DNA of 64,000 nucleotides from Filomicrobium sp. (GTDB taxonomy: Bacteria; Pseudomonadota; Alphaproteobacteria; Rhizobiales; Hyphomicrobiaceae), in NCBI GenBank assembly GCA_017792465.1, contig CP051234.1, forward strand, positions 2,822,501 to 2,886,500. Reading direction: 5' to 3'. This document shows, piece by piece, positions 16,731-26,098 of this stretch. The notes under the pieces were generated by a model. The model worked only from the letters and a program-made list of their open reading frames with translations, was not told where the DNA came from and ran no database searches. Position numbers and translations under genes: made by a program. The stretch's first letter is position 1, and each line of letters opens with the position of its first letter.

Positions 16731-17141
16731 TCAAGCGTCGGCGGCTGGCGCTTCTTCGGCCGGTGCTGCTTCCTCTGCGGGAGCATTTGCGGCCTCTTCG
16801 GCTGCGCGCTTCTTTTCTTCTTCAGCTGCGAGGCGCTCCTGAGCCTTCTTCTTCGGCTTGGACTTGTTGGGGTTGTTGCGGGCTTCGCGCTTCAGCAGGT
16901 CGGCGGCGTCGAGGAAGCGAGCAACGCGGTCGGTCGGCTGTGCGCCAACCGAAAGCCAGTGCTTGATGCGCTCGATGTTGAGGCGCACGCGCTCTTCGGA
17001 ATCCTTCGGCAGCATCGGGTTATAGGTGCCGACGCGCTCGATGTAACGGCCGTCGCGGGGCGAGCGGTTTTCGGCGGCGACGATGTAGTAGTACGGGCGT
17101 TTCTTGGAGCCGCCGCGGGCGAGTCTGATTTTAACTGACAC
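16731..17141 (-). CDS. rpsP: 30S ribosomal protein S16
   Basis: A 136-aa S16 beginning [18 protein letters not shown], with the conserved [15 protein letters not shown] (about 30-44). The core ends near residue 90 and is followed by a Lys-rich and then Ala/Glu/Pro-rich tail of about 45 residues, common in alphaproteobacteria. It lies about 100 nt downstream of ffh on the same strand. In most relatives rimM, trmD and rplS follow rpsP; here a terminator and rlpA follow instead. Confidence 0.97.
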   Translation of the reverse strand: MSVKIRLARGGSKKRPYYYIVAAENRSPRDGRYIERVGTYNPMLPKDSEERVRLNIERIKHWLSVGAQPTDRVARFLDAADLLKREARNNPNKSKPKKKAQERLAAEEEKKRAAEEAANAPAEEAAPAEEAPAADA

Positions 17142-17245
17142 GGTTGTTGTTCCTTTTTGGTCTTTAGGTTCGTTGGGTTGGTTTGTTGACTTGATAGGTT
17201 TGTGGAATTTCGGATTTCGATTTGGCAGGCCGCAGAACTCTCGAT

Positions 17246-18892
17246 CTACCTTTTCTTCTTCTTTTTCTTGCCGCCGTGGCTGGGACCGCCCAATCCGGGC
17301 AGGCCGCCGGGCGGCATCGGCATGCCTCCAGGGCCGCCGAGGCCGGGCAGCAATCCGCCGGGGCCGCCGCCCAGGCCAGGAAGCGTCGGAGCCTTGCCTG
17401 AAGAGCCGGGTTTGGATGCTCCGCCGGGACCGGGCAACGCGTCGCGCAGTTCGGGTGGAAGTTGTTCGAGGGCTTTAGGATCGAGGGCTGCCAACTCCTG
17501 CTGCATGGCGGCCATTTCGGCTTCGCTCGGGGCCGCACCACCGCCGCCCATGCCTCCCATGCCGAGGCCGCCCATCATGCGGCCCATCATGCCCTTCTTG
17601 CCCATGGACTTCATCATGTCGGCCATCTGGCGGTGCATCTTGAGGAGCTTGTTCAAGTCCTGGACGCTGGTGCCGGAGCCGGCTGCGATGCGGCGCTTGC
17701 GCTTGGCGTCGAGGATCTTGGGCGCGCGGCGCTCCTTCTTGGTCATCGACTGGATCATGGCGCGCTGGCGCTTGAACATTTTCTCGCCGGCAGCGACGTC
17801 GCCCATCTGGCCTTTGAGCTTGCCCATGCCCGGCAACATGCCCATGACGCCTTGAATGCCGCCCATGCGCTCCATCTGCTTGAGCTGTTCGGCGAGGTCG
17901 TCGAGATCGAAGGCGCCCTTGCGCATCTTCTGCGCGATCTGGGTTGCCTTTTCGGCGTCGATCGTCTGGGCGGCTTTTTCGACGAGGCTGACGACGTCGC
18001 CCATGCCGAGGATGCGGCTGGCGATGCGACCGGGGTGGAAGTCTTCGAGTTCGTCCCAGCGTTCGCCGACACCCAGAAGCTTGATGGGTTTGCCGGTGAT
18101 GGCGCGCATCGAAAGCGCTGCACCGCCGCGGCCATCGCCGTCGGCGCGGGTGAGGACGATGCCTGTGATGCCGACGCGACCGTCGAAGGCTTTGGCCGTG
18201 TTGACGGCGTCCTGACCGGTGAGGCTGTCGGCGACAAGCAGGACTTCGTGAGGGTTGGTTGCGGATTTGACTTCCGCGACTTCCGCCATCAGCGCTTCAT
18301 CTATGGTGACGCGGCCGGCGGTGTCGAGCAGGACGACGTCGTAGCCGCCGAGCCGACCCGCTTCCATGGCGCGCTTGGCGATTTGCAGTGGCGACTGGCC
18401 GGCGACGATCGGCAGGGTGTCGACCTCGGTTTGTTCGCCGAGAACCTTGAGCTGCTCTTGCGCTGCGGGGCGGCGCGTGTCGAGCGACGCCATCAGCGGC
18501 TTCTTTTTGTCCTTGGTCTTGAGGCGGTAGGCGATCTTGGCTGTCGACGTCGTTTTACCGGAGCCCTGCAGGCCGACCATCAGGATCGGTACGGGCGGGA
18601 CGGCGTTGAGGTCGATCGGATCGGCGTCTGAGCCGAGCGTGGCGACCAGTTCGTCGTTGACGAGCTTGACCACCATTTGGCCGGGGGTGACCGACTTGAG
18701 GACTTCCTTGCCGATGGCCTTTTCGCGGACGCGGTCGATAAACGGTTTGACGACTTCGAGGGCGACGTCGGCTTCCAGGAGCGCGCGGCGGATTTCGCGC
18801 ATCGCCTCGTTGACGTCGGCTTCGGTCAGCGCGCCGCGTCGTGTCAATTTGTCGAGGACGCCTGAGAGGCGGTCTGTCAGCGACTGGAACAT
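17246..18892 (-). CDS. ffh: Signal recognition particle protein Ffh
   Basis: A 548-aa GTPase that binds signal sequences co-translationally and docks with FtsY, also encoded in this window. The N domain is at 1-95; the G domain has GLQGSGKTT (about 107-115), DTRRPAA and DTAGR; the M domain is Met-rich (from about 325), with [20 protein letters not shown] as the RNA-binding stretch. After the usual end (about residue 460) there is a long Gly/Pro/Met-rich extension finishing in a lysine run. The leader carries an unusual hairpin array (18911-19063). rpsP follows. Confidence 0.97.
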   Translation of the reverse strand: MFQSLTDRLSGVLDKLTRRGALTEADVNEAMREIRRALLEADVALEVVKPFIDRVREKAIGKEVLKSVTPGQMVVKLVNDELVATLGSDADPIDLNAVPPVPILMVGLQGSGKTTSTAKIAYRLKTKDKKKPLMASLDTRRPAAQEQLKVLGEQTEVDTLPIVAGQSPLQIAKRAMEAGRLGGYDVVLLDTAGRVTIDEALMAEVAEVKSATNPHEVLLVADSLTGQDAVNTAKAFDGRVGITGIVLTRADGDGRGGAALSMRAITGKPIKLLGVGERWDELEDFHPGRIASRILGMGDVVSLVEKAAQTIDAEKATQIAQKMRKGAFDLDDLAEQLKQMERMGGIQGVMGMLPGMGKLKGQMGDVAAGEKMFKRQRAMIQSMTKKERRAPKILDAKRKRRIAAGSGTSVQDLNKLLKMHRQMADMMKSMGKKGMMGRMMGGLGMGGMGGGGAAPSEAEMAAMQQELAALDPKALEQLPPELRDALPGPGGASKPGSSGKAPTLPGLGGGPGGLLPGLGGPGGMPMPPGGLPGLGGPSHGGKKKKKKR

Positions 18893-18910
18893 CTAATTCT
18901 CTTGTTGGTA

Positions 18911-19063
18911 GCCAACACTCGGCAAGCCGGTGTTGGGCTCATCCTTTTCTGCCAACACTTCCTGAAGTCGTGTTGGGCGGTACTTTTCGTGTCCTGCCGG
19001 AGGGCTAGGCCCCCGGCGTTCGGCTCGTTCTTTTCAGCCAACACTCAGTAAACTGGCGTTGGG
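18911..19063. repeat. Array of related hairpins in the ffh leader
   Basis: Three copies of a hairpin of form GCCAACAC...GYGTTGGGC lie at 18911-18938, 18951-18978 and 19037-19063. A fourth, different hairpin (GCCGGAGGG with GGCCCCCGGC) lies at about 18996-19018. Units are joined by short spacers sharing CTTTT. Loops differ (9-10 nt), so the stems are conserved and the loops are not. The array fills the space between the GST stop and the ffh start. It may act as terminator/attenuator or be a local repeat expansion. Confidence 0.75.
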
Positions 19064-19708
19064 CTAGGCTCCCGGAACTTTCATCTGCGTCCAGTCTTTC
19101 ATGACATGTGTCTGGAAGCCTGGGCGGGTTTGCAGGCGTTCATACCAAGCAGCAGCGTTGGGCAGCTCAGGGCGCTCGATCGGCAGTGTGAAATAGCGGT
19201 GCATCAGGGCGCCGACTTCGATGTCAGCGAATGTGAGTGCCGAACCAGCCAGGAATTCGTGGCTCGCGAGATGGCCGTCGAGGATCTGCATCGATTTGCC
19301 GACGCGGGCGGCGGCGGCTGTTACGGCGGCGGTATCGCGCTCAGCGGCTGGGACGCGGATCAATGGGCTGAAGGTGTGGGTGATGAAATCGGCGTAGACG
19401 GACGTCAGGCACCAGTTGGCCCACTGCTGGGCGATCGCGCGGGACTTCAGATCGGCCGGAAACAGCGAGCCAGCGCCGTAAGCTTCTGCGAGGTAGCGGA
19501 CGATGGCGCTTGATTCCCATAAGACGAATTCGCCGTCTTCGATGACGGGAATCCTGCGGTTCGGGTTGAGGCGTCCGAATTCTTCGGTATCCAAACCGCC
19601 AAAGGCGCCGCCGCAGTCGACGCGGTCATATGACTGGCCGACTTCGTCGAGGGCCCAGAGCACCTTTTGGACGTTGACGGACGTGTCGCGTCCCCAAACT
19701 TTGATCAT
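19064..19708 (-). CDS. Glutathione S-transferase family protein
   Basis: A 214-aa cytosolic GST. The thioredoxin-fold N-terminal domain starts MIKVWGRDTSVNVQKVLWAL, with a Ser/Asn-type active site near residues 10-12 and the glutathione-binding RIPVIEDG (52-59) and WESSAIVRYLAE (64-75). An all-helical C-terminal domain follows, with FADIEVG (about 160-166). The physiological substrate is unknown. Two tRNA/SRP-type housekeeping genes are its only neighbours, so context gives no role. Transcription is towards ffh, separated by the hairpin array. Confidence 0.9.
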   Translation of the reverse strand: MIKVWGRDTSVNVQKVLWALDEVGQSYDRVDCGGAFGGLDTEEFGRLNPNRRIPVIEDGEFVLWESSAIVRYLAEAYGAGSLFPADLKSRAIAQQWANWCLTSVYADFITHTFSPLIRVPAAERDTAAVTAAAARVGKSMQILDGHLASHEFLAGSALTFADIEVGALMHRYFTLPIERPELPNAAAWYERLQTRPGFQTHVMKDWTQMKVPGA

Positions 19709-20091
19709 TCAAACACCGTGTTCGGCCGCAGGCACCCGTATTATCAGGCGCTTTGGCTTGGTTGACGGGCCGTTCGTCTGCACCTTGATGCAGGCTTCCT
19801 GGCCGAATCGAAATACCCAAACAAAAACGCATCCGCGGGCGAAATTCGCTGGCGGATGGGGACCCCGTTGCCTCCGGATCATCGTGCTGCCGCTTTTGCG
19901 GCACATCGATCTTGTGCAAAAGGGCGGCTCGTTGATGCGGGCCGTTCAGTTGATTGAGGCCAGTGTTTGCGGGAACTCGGGGGGCTTGTCAACTGGTTGA
20001 GGTCAGGCTCTTTTGCCTCAACGCGCGATGGACAGGGCCGGAAAACGAGGCTAATCGCCTCTTGGGGACGGCCTGGGGGAAGGTGAGACTC
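19709..20091. other. Intergenic region between GST and EF-hand genes
   Basis: About 380 bp between divergent genes with no supported coding frame. It contains the hairpin listed at 19820-19858. Confidence 0.5.
19820..19858 (-). terminator. Possible minus-strand terminator
   Basis: CATCCGC (19830-19836) pairs with GCGGATG (19852-19858), with an inner CGAA/TTCG pair. Read on the minus strand the stem is followed by GTTTTTGTTT. No minus-strand gene lies immediately upstream, so it may end an antisense or small transcript. Confidence 0.4.
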
Positions 20092-20613
20092 ATGAAAAAG
20101 AGCTGTTTTACAGCGATTATCCTGGCATTTTCGGCGCTGCCACTGGCTGGCTGCGGCGGCGGTAGCATGCTCGGCGGTGGCAATCCGTTTGCCAAGAAGT
20201 CCAACGATGAGTTGTTGTTCGTCAGCGCTGCGGCGACCTGGGATCTCGATAAGAACAATTCGGTGACCTGCGAAGAATGGCAGCGATATACAACCGAACT
20301 GTTCACCGAAGCGGACCACAACAAGGACGGCGCGCTGACGGCTGAGGAATATAAGACCGTAATCAGGTCCGATCGGTTGTTTGAAATCGCCAATCACGAG
20401 TATTTCGATGCCAACAAGGATGGCAAGGTTGCGCTGCAGGAGATGACCAGCAAGCCGAATCCGGCCTTCAGGATCCTGGATAAGAACAAGGATTGCCAGA
20501 TCGGCCCCAATGAAATGGTCCATACGCGGCAAATCCAGGTGCTGAAGTCGAAAGGCGATGGCGCTCCAAGCGACTTGCCAGGCGGTGGTCCTGGAGGTCC
20601 GGGCGGCCGCTAA
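20092..20613 (+). CDS. Four-EF-hand lipoprotein
   Basis: A 173-aa predicted lipoprotein (LPLAGC, Cys21) with four 12-residue EF loops: 51-62 (DLDKNNSVTCEE), 75-86 (DHNKDGALTAEE), 106-117 (DANKDGKVALQE) and 130-141 (DKNKDCQIGPNE). All keep acidic or polar ligands at 1, 3, 5, 7 and Glu12, so metal binding is likely. Loops 1-2 and 3-4 are separated by only 12 residues, the tight spacing known from lanmodulin, but the lanmodulin Pro2 and Asp9 are missing. The tail is Gly/Pro-rich. The ATG at 20092 follows GGGGGAAGGTGAG. It converges with a PQQ-type sugar dehydrogenase gene. Confidence 0.88.
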   Translation: MKKSCFTAIILAFSALPLAGCGGGSMLGGGNPFAKKSNDELLFVSAAATWDLDKNNSVTCEEWQRYTTELFTEADHNKDGALTAEEYKTVIRSDRLFEIANHEYFDANKDGKVALQEMTSKPNPAFRILDKNKDCQIGPNEMVHTRQIQVLKSKGDGAPSDLPGGGPGGPGGR

Positions 20614-20619
20614 TCGCGA

Positions 20620-20650
20620 CCGCCGCTGCGTTGGCGGCTTCTTTTCGAGG
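20620..20650 (+). terminator. Weak terminator after EF-hand gene
   Basis: A 5-bp GC stem (GCCGC at 20622-20626 with GCGGC at 20634-20638) followed by TTCTTTT. It lies between convergent genes. Confidence 0.4.
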
Positions 20651-20685
20651 CAGCCCAGTTCGGCGGACTTCAGTTGCGCAGCTAT

Positions 20686-21849
20686 TTATTGCGGCGTGAT
20701 TTTCAGAATTTCGCCTGATGCGTCGTCGGTCAGAGCGTAAACCGCGCCATCAGGTCCGACGCGGATGTCGCGGATGCGGCTACTGCGGTCTGCGAGCAAT
20801 TTCTCTTCCGCAACGATTTCGCCGTTTTGCATGACCAGACGGGCGATTTGCGAGCCGCGCAGGCCGCCGACGAGGAAATTGCCTTTCCAGCCGGGGAACA
20901 GGTCACCGGAATAGATGGCGAGGCCTGAGGTGGCGATCGACGGGTCCCAGTAATAGACGGGCTGTTCCATCCCTTCCTTCTTGGTGCCGACGCCGATCTT
21001 TGCGCCCGAGTAGTGGCGGCCGTAGCTGATGACCGGCCAGCCGTAGTTCTTGCCTTTTTGCGGGTTGTTCAGTTCATCGCCGCCGCGGGCGCCGTGTTCC
21101 ACGGTCCAAAGTTCGCCGGTCTCAGCGTTGAGGGTGGCGCCTTGCAGGTTGCGGTGGCCCATCGACCAGACTTCCGGCGCCCAACCGTCGAGACCGGGGT
21201 TGCCGGAGGCCGGTTTCCCCTCAGGCGTGATACGCAGCACCTTGCCGACCGGAACGCTTGGGTCTTGCACCTTATCGCTCATCTTGCCGCGGTCGCCCGT
21301 CGTCACGAACAGGTTGCCGGTTTTGTCGATGACGATACGCGATCCGAAATGGTGGCCTGAATTGATTGCCGGCTGCTGCTGAAAAATGATTTTCACGTCT
21401 TCCAGACGGCCTGAATCGCCTTCCAGGACAAGTTTGGCGCGGGCAACCGATGTCCCGGCCTTACCGCTTCCGTGAGGTTCGGCGAGTGAGAGGAAAATGG
21501 TGCCGGTGGTTTCAAAGTCTGTTGCAGGCCGGACATCGAGTAGGCCGCCCTGGCCGCTGGCATAGACCTTCGGCACGCCGCTGACGGGTTTCGAGATCTT
21601 GCCGTCCTTCGAGACGATGCGAAGCCTTCCCGGCCGCTCGGTAACGAGCATGCGTCCATCGGGCATGAAGGCCAGCGACCAGGGGTTCTCTAATCCGGTC
21701 GCGATGGCTTCGACCTTGATCGGGGTCGTTTCTGCCTTAGGCGCGTCTGTTTGGGCGGCGATCGCGCTATTCGCACTGAGACTGATCGCTGCAGCGGCAA
21801 CGATGACTTGAAAGGTCGATTTTGCTTCGGCGTTTTTCCGGCCTGTCAT
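20686..21849 (-). CDS. PQQ-dependent sugar dehydrogenase (YliI/Asd type)
   Basis: A 387-aa periplasmic six-bladed propeller enzyme that oxidises aldoses with pyrroloquinoline quinone. The signal peptide ends near SAIAAQ (about 33). Hallmarks are GLENPWSLAFMPDGRMLVTER (52-72), the catalytic histidine in SGHHFGSR, LFVTTGDRG, MGHRNLQG and EHGARGGDELN (calcium/PQQ region). The nearest known relative is soluble aldose sugar dehydrogenase. Neither pqq synthesis genes nor an electron acceptor is adjacent. The convergent EF-hand lipoprotein next door is also predicted to be extracytoplasmic and metal-binding. Confidence 0.9.
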   Translation of the reverse strand: MTGRKNAEAKSTFQVIVAAAAISLSANSAIAAQTDAPKAETTPIKVEAIATGLENPWSLAFMPDGRMLVTERPGRLRIVSKDGKISKPVSGVPKVYASGQGGLLDVRPATDFETTGTIFLSLAEPHGSGKAGTSVARAKLVLEGDSGRLEDVKIIFQQQPAINSGHHFGSRIVIDKTGNLFVTTGDRGKMSDKVQDPSVPVGKVLRITPEGKPASGNPGLDGWAPEVWSMGHRNLQGATLNAETGELWTVEHGARGGDELNNPQKGKNYGWPVISYGRHYSGAKIGVGTKKEGMEQPVYYWDPSIATSGLAIYSGDLFPGWKGNFLVGGLRGSQIARLVMQNGEIVAEEKLLADRSSRIRDIRVGPDGAVYALTDDASGEILKITPQ

Positions 21850-21942
21850 TACTAAATGGTGTCCTGAGCTGTTTGAAGCGCCCAGGCCATGCGGCAGGCG
21901 CTTTCTTATTGCGTCTTCGTCGTATGGTCTCTGACTAACTGA

Positions 21943-22527
21943 TCAGTTAGGTGCCGGTTCGACGGGAAACACCGGTGGCGTCCTCAACCATTCGTGATGA
22001 GGGCCTGCTGCGCAGATGCGCTGAACGATGCGCTCAGGGCCATTCAATTGGGCGTTTTCGTAGAAGAACGGCGTCAGCTTGCCATGCACGGCATCAATCA
22101 ATTCGCCGGGGCGCAGGAGGAAATCCGGGTTCGAGGGTTTCCCGAAGCGTTCGTTGCCAATGCCGAACGTCTCGTAAATCAGCAGGCCATTGGGTGCGAC
22201 GGCAGCGACGATGTCGGGCAGAATGGGTCGCCAGAGGTAGTTGGTGACGATGACGGCGTCGAAATGCCCGGCGGGTAAGGCTTCATTGAGTGGAGCGCCG
22301 GTTTCAAGGTCCATTTCTATCAGCTGAACCGCTGGGGACGCGGCAAAATGGGCTTTTGCCCTTTCGATGTTGCGGTCAACGGCGGTGACGTTGAGGCCAT
22401 CTTCAAGAGCCGCGGCGATATGGCGGCCCGACCCGCATGCGACATCAAGAACCTGCCCGTCGCCCGGCACAGATCCAAGGAAGCGCTTGACCCAGATGGA
22501 AGCTTCGCCGATTTCTGCGGTCTTCAA
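21943..22527 (-). CDS. Class I SAM-dependent methyltransferase
   Basis: A 194-aa Rossmann methyltransferase. Motif I is [11 protein letters not shown] (27-37), an acidic residue ends strand 2 (VTAVDRN, about 48-54), and the motif IV region is [13 protein letters not shown]. The size and the [20 protein letters not shown] segment resemble TehB-like proteins. The substrate is unknown. The gene is divergent from dapF with about 95 bp between them. Confidence 0.85.
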   Translation of the reverse strand: MKTAEIGEASIWVKRFLGSVPGDGQVLDVACGSGRHIAAALEDGLNVTAVDRNIERAKAHFAASPAVQLIEMDLETGAPLNEALPAGHFDAVIVTNYLWRPILPDIVAAVAPNGLLIYETFGIGNERFGKPSNPDFLLRPGELIDAVHGKLTPFFYENAQLNGPERIVQRICAAGPHHEWLRTPPVFPVEPAPN

Positions 22528-22623
22528 AACGATTTACCTCCACAATGGTTGGCCGTTCGGTTGGCTTCGCCCGCTTCTTTGCGGCGTTGCAAAGGCCCCC
22601 CGTTTTCTCCATATATCGGCGTC

Positions 22624-23466
22624 ATGAGCAGCTCAAAGCCCATTAAGTTTCAGAAAATGAATGGTCTTGGCAACGAGATCCTGGTTGTGGACCTGCGCGG
22701 CAGCGGCAAGGTTTTCACGGCCGACGAAGTTGCGTCGATTGCAAGCCGTCCTGAAACGAAGTTCGACCAGTTGATGGTTTTGCACGATCCTGAGACCGTG
22801 GGCACGACCGCCTTCATGCGCATTTATAACTCCGATGGCTCTGAAGTGTCTGCGTGCGGGAACGGGACGCGATGCGTGGCCTTGAGTCTGGCGGAGGCAA
22901 CCGGCGCGCGTTCGATGACGTTTGAGACCGGTGCGGGTGAGATCACCGCGAAGGTGACGGATGCCGATCGGATCACGGTTGATATGGGTGAGCCGAAGTT
23001 CGGGTGGGAAGACATTCCGCTTGCCGAAGAGTTCCGCGATACGCGCGCGATTGAATTGCAGATCGGGCCGATCGACGATCCCATCCTGCATTCGCCATCG
23101 GTCGTTAATGTCGGCAATCCGCATGCGATTTTCTGGGTCGACGATATTGAAGTGCATAACCTGGAGCGCTTCGGTCCGCTGCTTGAAAACCATCCGATCT
23201 TCCCTGAGCGCGCCAACATTTCTCTTGCGCAAGTGGTTTCGCGTGATCGCATCCTACTCAAGACTTGGGAGCGTGGTGTTGGGATTACCAAGGCGTGCGG
23301 GTCGGCAGCTTGCGCTGCTGCCGTATGCGCCGTGCGCAAGAAGTTTACCGACCGCAAGGTGACGGTTGCCGTTCCTGGCGGTCCGCTTGAGATTGAGTGG
23401 ACGGAAGACAACCGCATTCTAATGAGCGGTCCTGCGGCCTTCGAATATGAGGGGCTGCTGAGTTGA
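22624..23466 (+). CDS. dapF: Diaminopimelate epimerase
   Basis: A 280-aa cytosolic enzyme converting L,L- to meso-diaminopimelate for lysine and peptidoglycan. The two catalytic cysteines are Cys78 in ACGNGTRC and Cys225 in ACGSAAC, and FQKMNGLGN (9-17) is the usual N-terminal signature. The frame is open upstream, but this ATG gives the normal family length. The stop overlaps the TTG start of mtaB (TTGA), which suggests translational coupling in a dapF-mtaB-ftsY operon. Confidence 0.96.
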   Translation: MSSSKPIKFQKMNGLGNEILVVDLRGSGKVFTADEVASIASRPETKFDQLMVLHDPETVGTTAFMRIYNSDGSEVSACGNGTRCVALSLAEATGARSMTFETGAGEITAKVTDADRITVDMGEPKFGWEDIPLAEEFRDTRAIELQIGPIDDPILHSPSVVNVGNPHAIFWVDDIEVHNLERFGPLLENHPIFPERANISLAQVVSRDRILLKTWERGVGITKACGSAACAAAVCAVRKKFTDRKVTVAVPGGPLEIEWTEDNRILMSGPAAFEYEGLLS

Positions 23467-24785
23467 GCGACGACGTCGAAAATTTGGAGCTGGATGAGAC
23501 AGCGGATGCCGAAGCTGCAGGCGCGGCCGTGGGCGCCGCGGAGGTCATCACGCTTGGGTGCCGTCTCAACACGTATGAATCAGAAGTCATGCGCGGTCAC
23601 GCGCAAGCGGCCGGGCTCAACGATGCGGTGATCGTCAATACCTGTGCGGTAACCGGCGAAGCTGTGCGGCAGGCGATGCAGACCATTCGCCGGATCCGCC
23701 GTGAGCGTCCGGCTGCGAAGATCATCGTGACGGGTTGCGCGGCGCAGATCGAGCCGGAGCGGTTTGCCGAATTGGACGCGGTCGATCACGTCGTTGGCAA
23801 TGCGGAAAAGATGCAGGCGCAGACGTTCCAATCGCTGGCGCTTGGTGACTGCGAACGCGTGCAGGTCAATGACATCATGAGCGTCACCGAGACGGCGTCG
23901 CATATGATCGGCGGGTTCGGGACGCGGGCGCGCGCTTATGTGCAAGTGCAGAACGGTTGCGATCATCGTTGCACGTTCTGCATCATTCCTTATGGCCGCG
24001 GGCAATCGCGATCGGTGGGGGCGGGTGAGGTTGTTTCCGAAATCCGCAATCTGGTTGAGAACGGTTATCGTGAGATCGTTCTCACGGGCGTCGACATGAC
24101 GTCTTATGGCAAGGACCTTCCCGGTCAGCCAACGCTGGGCAATCTGGTTCGACGGGTCTTGAAGTTGGTGCCGGAGCTGCCGCGGCTCAGGCTCTCATCG
24201 ATCGATCAGGTCGAGGCTGATGCAGACCTTTTGGCAGCGCTTGCCGAAGAAGAGCGGTTGATGCCGCATTTGCATTTGTCGCTGCAGGCGGGCGATGACA
24301 TGGTCCTCAAGCGTATGAAGCGGCGGCATTTGCGAACGGATGCGATCAAGTTTTGCGAAGACGCCCGCAAGCTCAGGCCGGATGTCGTTTTTGGTGCCGA
24401 CCTCATCGCCGGGTTCCCGACCGAGACCGAAGAGATGTTTCAAAACTCGCTCGATCTCGTCGAAGAGTGCGGGTTGACCTATCTACACGTTTTTCCGTTT
24501 TCCCCCAGAGAGGGAACGCCTGCCGCGAAGATGCCTCAGGTTGCGCGCAAAGCCGTCAAGGACCGTGCGCAACGATTGCGCGCAGCAGGTGAGCGGGTGT
24601 TGAGGCAGTTTCTTGAAGGTCAGCAGGGCAAGGTCGCGGACGTTTTGTTAGAGCGCGCGACGTTTGGACGAACGGAGCATTTCGCGGAAACGGTTCTGGC
24701 GACGCCGGGGGATGTCGGTGGCGTCGTTCGTGCGCGTATCGTTGGGTTGCGGGACGGCAAGCTGCAAGCAGAGGTGATCAATTGA
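23463..24785 (+). CDS. mtaB: tRNA ct6A/t6A37 methylthiotransferase MtaB
   Basis: A 440-aa radical-SAM enzyme that adds a methylthio group to t6A37 of ANN-decoding tRNAs. The N-terminal cluster cysteines are C33 (LGCRLN), C61 (NTCAVT) and C92 (TGCAAQ). The radical-SAM triad is C166/C170/C173 in [20 protein letters not shown] and [13 protein letters not shown] are typical of MtaB rather than MiaB. A TRAM-like end follows. It begins at TTG, overlapping the dapF stop by 4 nt, and an acidic N-terminal extension of about 25 residues precedes the core. Confidence 0.95.
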   Translation: MSDDVENLELDETADAEAAGAAVGAAEVITLGCRLNTYESEVMRGHAQAAGLNDAVIVNTCAVTGEAVRQAMQTIRRIRRERPAAKIIVTGCAAQIEPERFAELDAVDHVVGNAEKMQAQTFQSLALGDCERVQVNDIMSVTETASHMIGGFGTRARAYVQVQNGCDHRCTFCIIPYGRGQSRSVGAGEVVSEIRNLVENGYREIVLTGVDMTSYGKDLPGQPTLGNLVRRVLKLVPELPRLRLSSIDQVEADADLLAALAEEERLMPHLHLSLQAGDDMVLKRMKRRHLRTDAIKFCEDARKLRPDVVFGADLIAGFPTETEEMFQNSLDLVEECGLTYLHVFPFSPREGTPAAKMPQVARKAVKDRAQRLRAAGERVLRQFLEGQQGKVADVLLERATFGRTEHFAETVLATPGDVGGVVRARIVGLRDGKLQAEVIN

Positions 24786-25936
24786 GCCAGGCCGAACAAA
24801 AAGGAAAAGGTCTGTTTGGCCGACTGTTAGGCGGCGGGCGCAAGGCTGATCCGGCACCGGAAAAAGAGCCCGAGGGTCGCAACGACGAGGCAACAACGGT
24901 CGAGCCGGCTGCGGCTCCTGCGGCTGAGGTCGAGACGAGCGGCAGCGTCGAAGCGCCAGCGCCGGTCGAAGAGATTGAGCCCGTTGAAGCGGTAGCCGAA
25001 GCTCCTGAGCAGCCGGTAGAGAAAAAGGGCTGGTTCAGCCGGTTGAAGGCCGGTCTGACGAAGACTTCTTCGCGCATCTCAGATGGCATTACCGGGATCT
25101 TCACACGCGCCAAGCTTGATGCGACGACGCTGGATGATTTCGAAGACCTGCTTTTGCAGGCGGACCTTGGCGTCGAGACCTCGACCAAGATCATCGATCG
25201 CATTTCCAAGGGGCGCTACGAAAAAGGCATTCCGCCGGAAGAAGTCCGCAAGATTCTGGCTGAAGAAGTCGCCGACGTCCTGGAGCCTGTCGCCAAGGAA
25301 CTGGTGATCAATCCAACCCTGAAGCCGCACGTCATCTTGATGGTTGGCGTCAACGGGACCGGCAAGACGACCACGATCGGCAAGCTGTCGGCGCAGTTCC
25401 GCAGCGAAGGCAAGAAGGTGATGGTGGCAGCCGGCGATACGTTCCGAGCTGCGGCGATCGATCAGCTCAAAGTCTGGGGCGACCGGACCGGAGCAACTGT
25501 TATCGCGCGCGATGTGGGTGCAGATGCTGCAGGTGTGGCATATGATGCCTTGAAACAGGCCCAAGCGGAACAATATGACGTGGTACTAATCGACACCGCG
25601 GGGAGGCTTCAGAATAAACAGGCATTGATGGAAGAGCTGGAGAAGGTCGTCCGCGTTATCGGCAAGTTCGATGTCGATGCGCCGCATGACTGTCTTTTGG
25701 TGCTTGATGCTACAACAGGACAAAACGCCTTGCAGCAGGTCGAGGTCTTCAAAGACAAAGCGGCCGTGTCCGGTCTCATCATGACCAAGCTTGACGGCAC
25801 CGCGAGGGGCGGCATTCTTGTTGCCATTTCAGCGCGTTATCAGCTTCCCGTCTATGCTATCGGTGTCGGAGAAGGGGTCGAGGATCTGCAGGCTTTCGAC
25901 GCCGGCGAGTTCGCTAAAGCTATCGCCGACGGTTAA
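24782..25936 (+). CDS. ftsY: Signal recognition particle receptor FtsY
   Basis: A 384-aa SRP receptor GTPase that brings Ffh-ribosome complexes to the membrane. The acidic A domain (about 20-80, rich in Glu, Pro, Ala) precedes KKGWFSRLKAGLTKTSS, the amphipathic membrane-targeting helix. The NG domain contains GVNGTGKTT (about 189-197), DTFRAAA, DTAGRLQ and TKLDGTARGG. It starts at TTG in a 4-nt overlap with mtaB. Ffh is encoded 6 kb to the left on the other strand. Confidence 0.96.
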   Translation: MSQAEQKGKGLFGRLLGGGRKADPAPEKEPEGRNDEATTVEPAAAPAAEVETSGSVEAPAPVEEIEPVEAVAEAPEQPVEKKGWFSRLKAGLTKTSSRISDGITGIFTRAKLDATTLDDFEDLLLQADLGVETSTKIIDRISKGRYEKGIPPEEVRKILAEEVADVLEPVAKELVINPTLKPHVILMVGVNGTGKTTTIGKLSAQFRSEGKKVMVAAGDTFRAAAIDQLKVWGDRTGATVIARDVGADAAGVAYDALKQAQAEQYDVVLIDTAGRLQNKQALMEELEKVVRVIGKFDVDAPHDCLLVLDATTGQNALQQVEVFKDKAAVSGLIMTKLDGTARGGILVAISARYQLPVYAIGVGEGVEDLQAFDAGEFAKAIADG

Positions 25937-26098
25937 CTGAAGGCTGCACGTCATTCAGTCGTCGTATTAGGTTTGCAGGACTTAAGATTTGCTGCGGCGT
26001 TAACGCCATGTTGGCAGTCGTGGATAGAGGTTGGAAGCTGGGAAAAACGTTCCTGGCGCTGCGGTTCTGCCGCCCACAGAATAAGGATCTTGACGATC

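Noticed and set aside
17462-18631. 389-aa frame antisense to ffh
   Set aside because: His/Ala-rich low-complexity mirror of Ffh codons; no ribosome site and no known domain.
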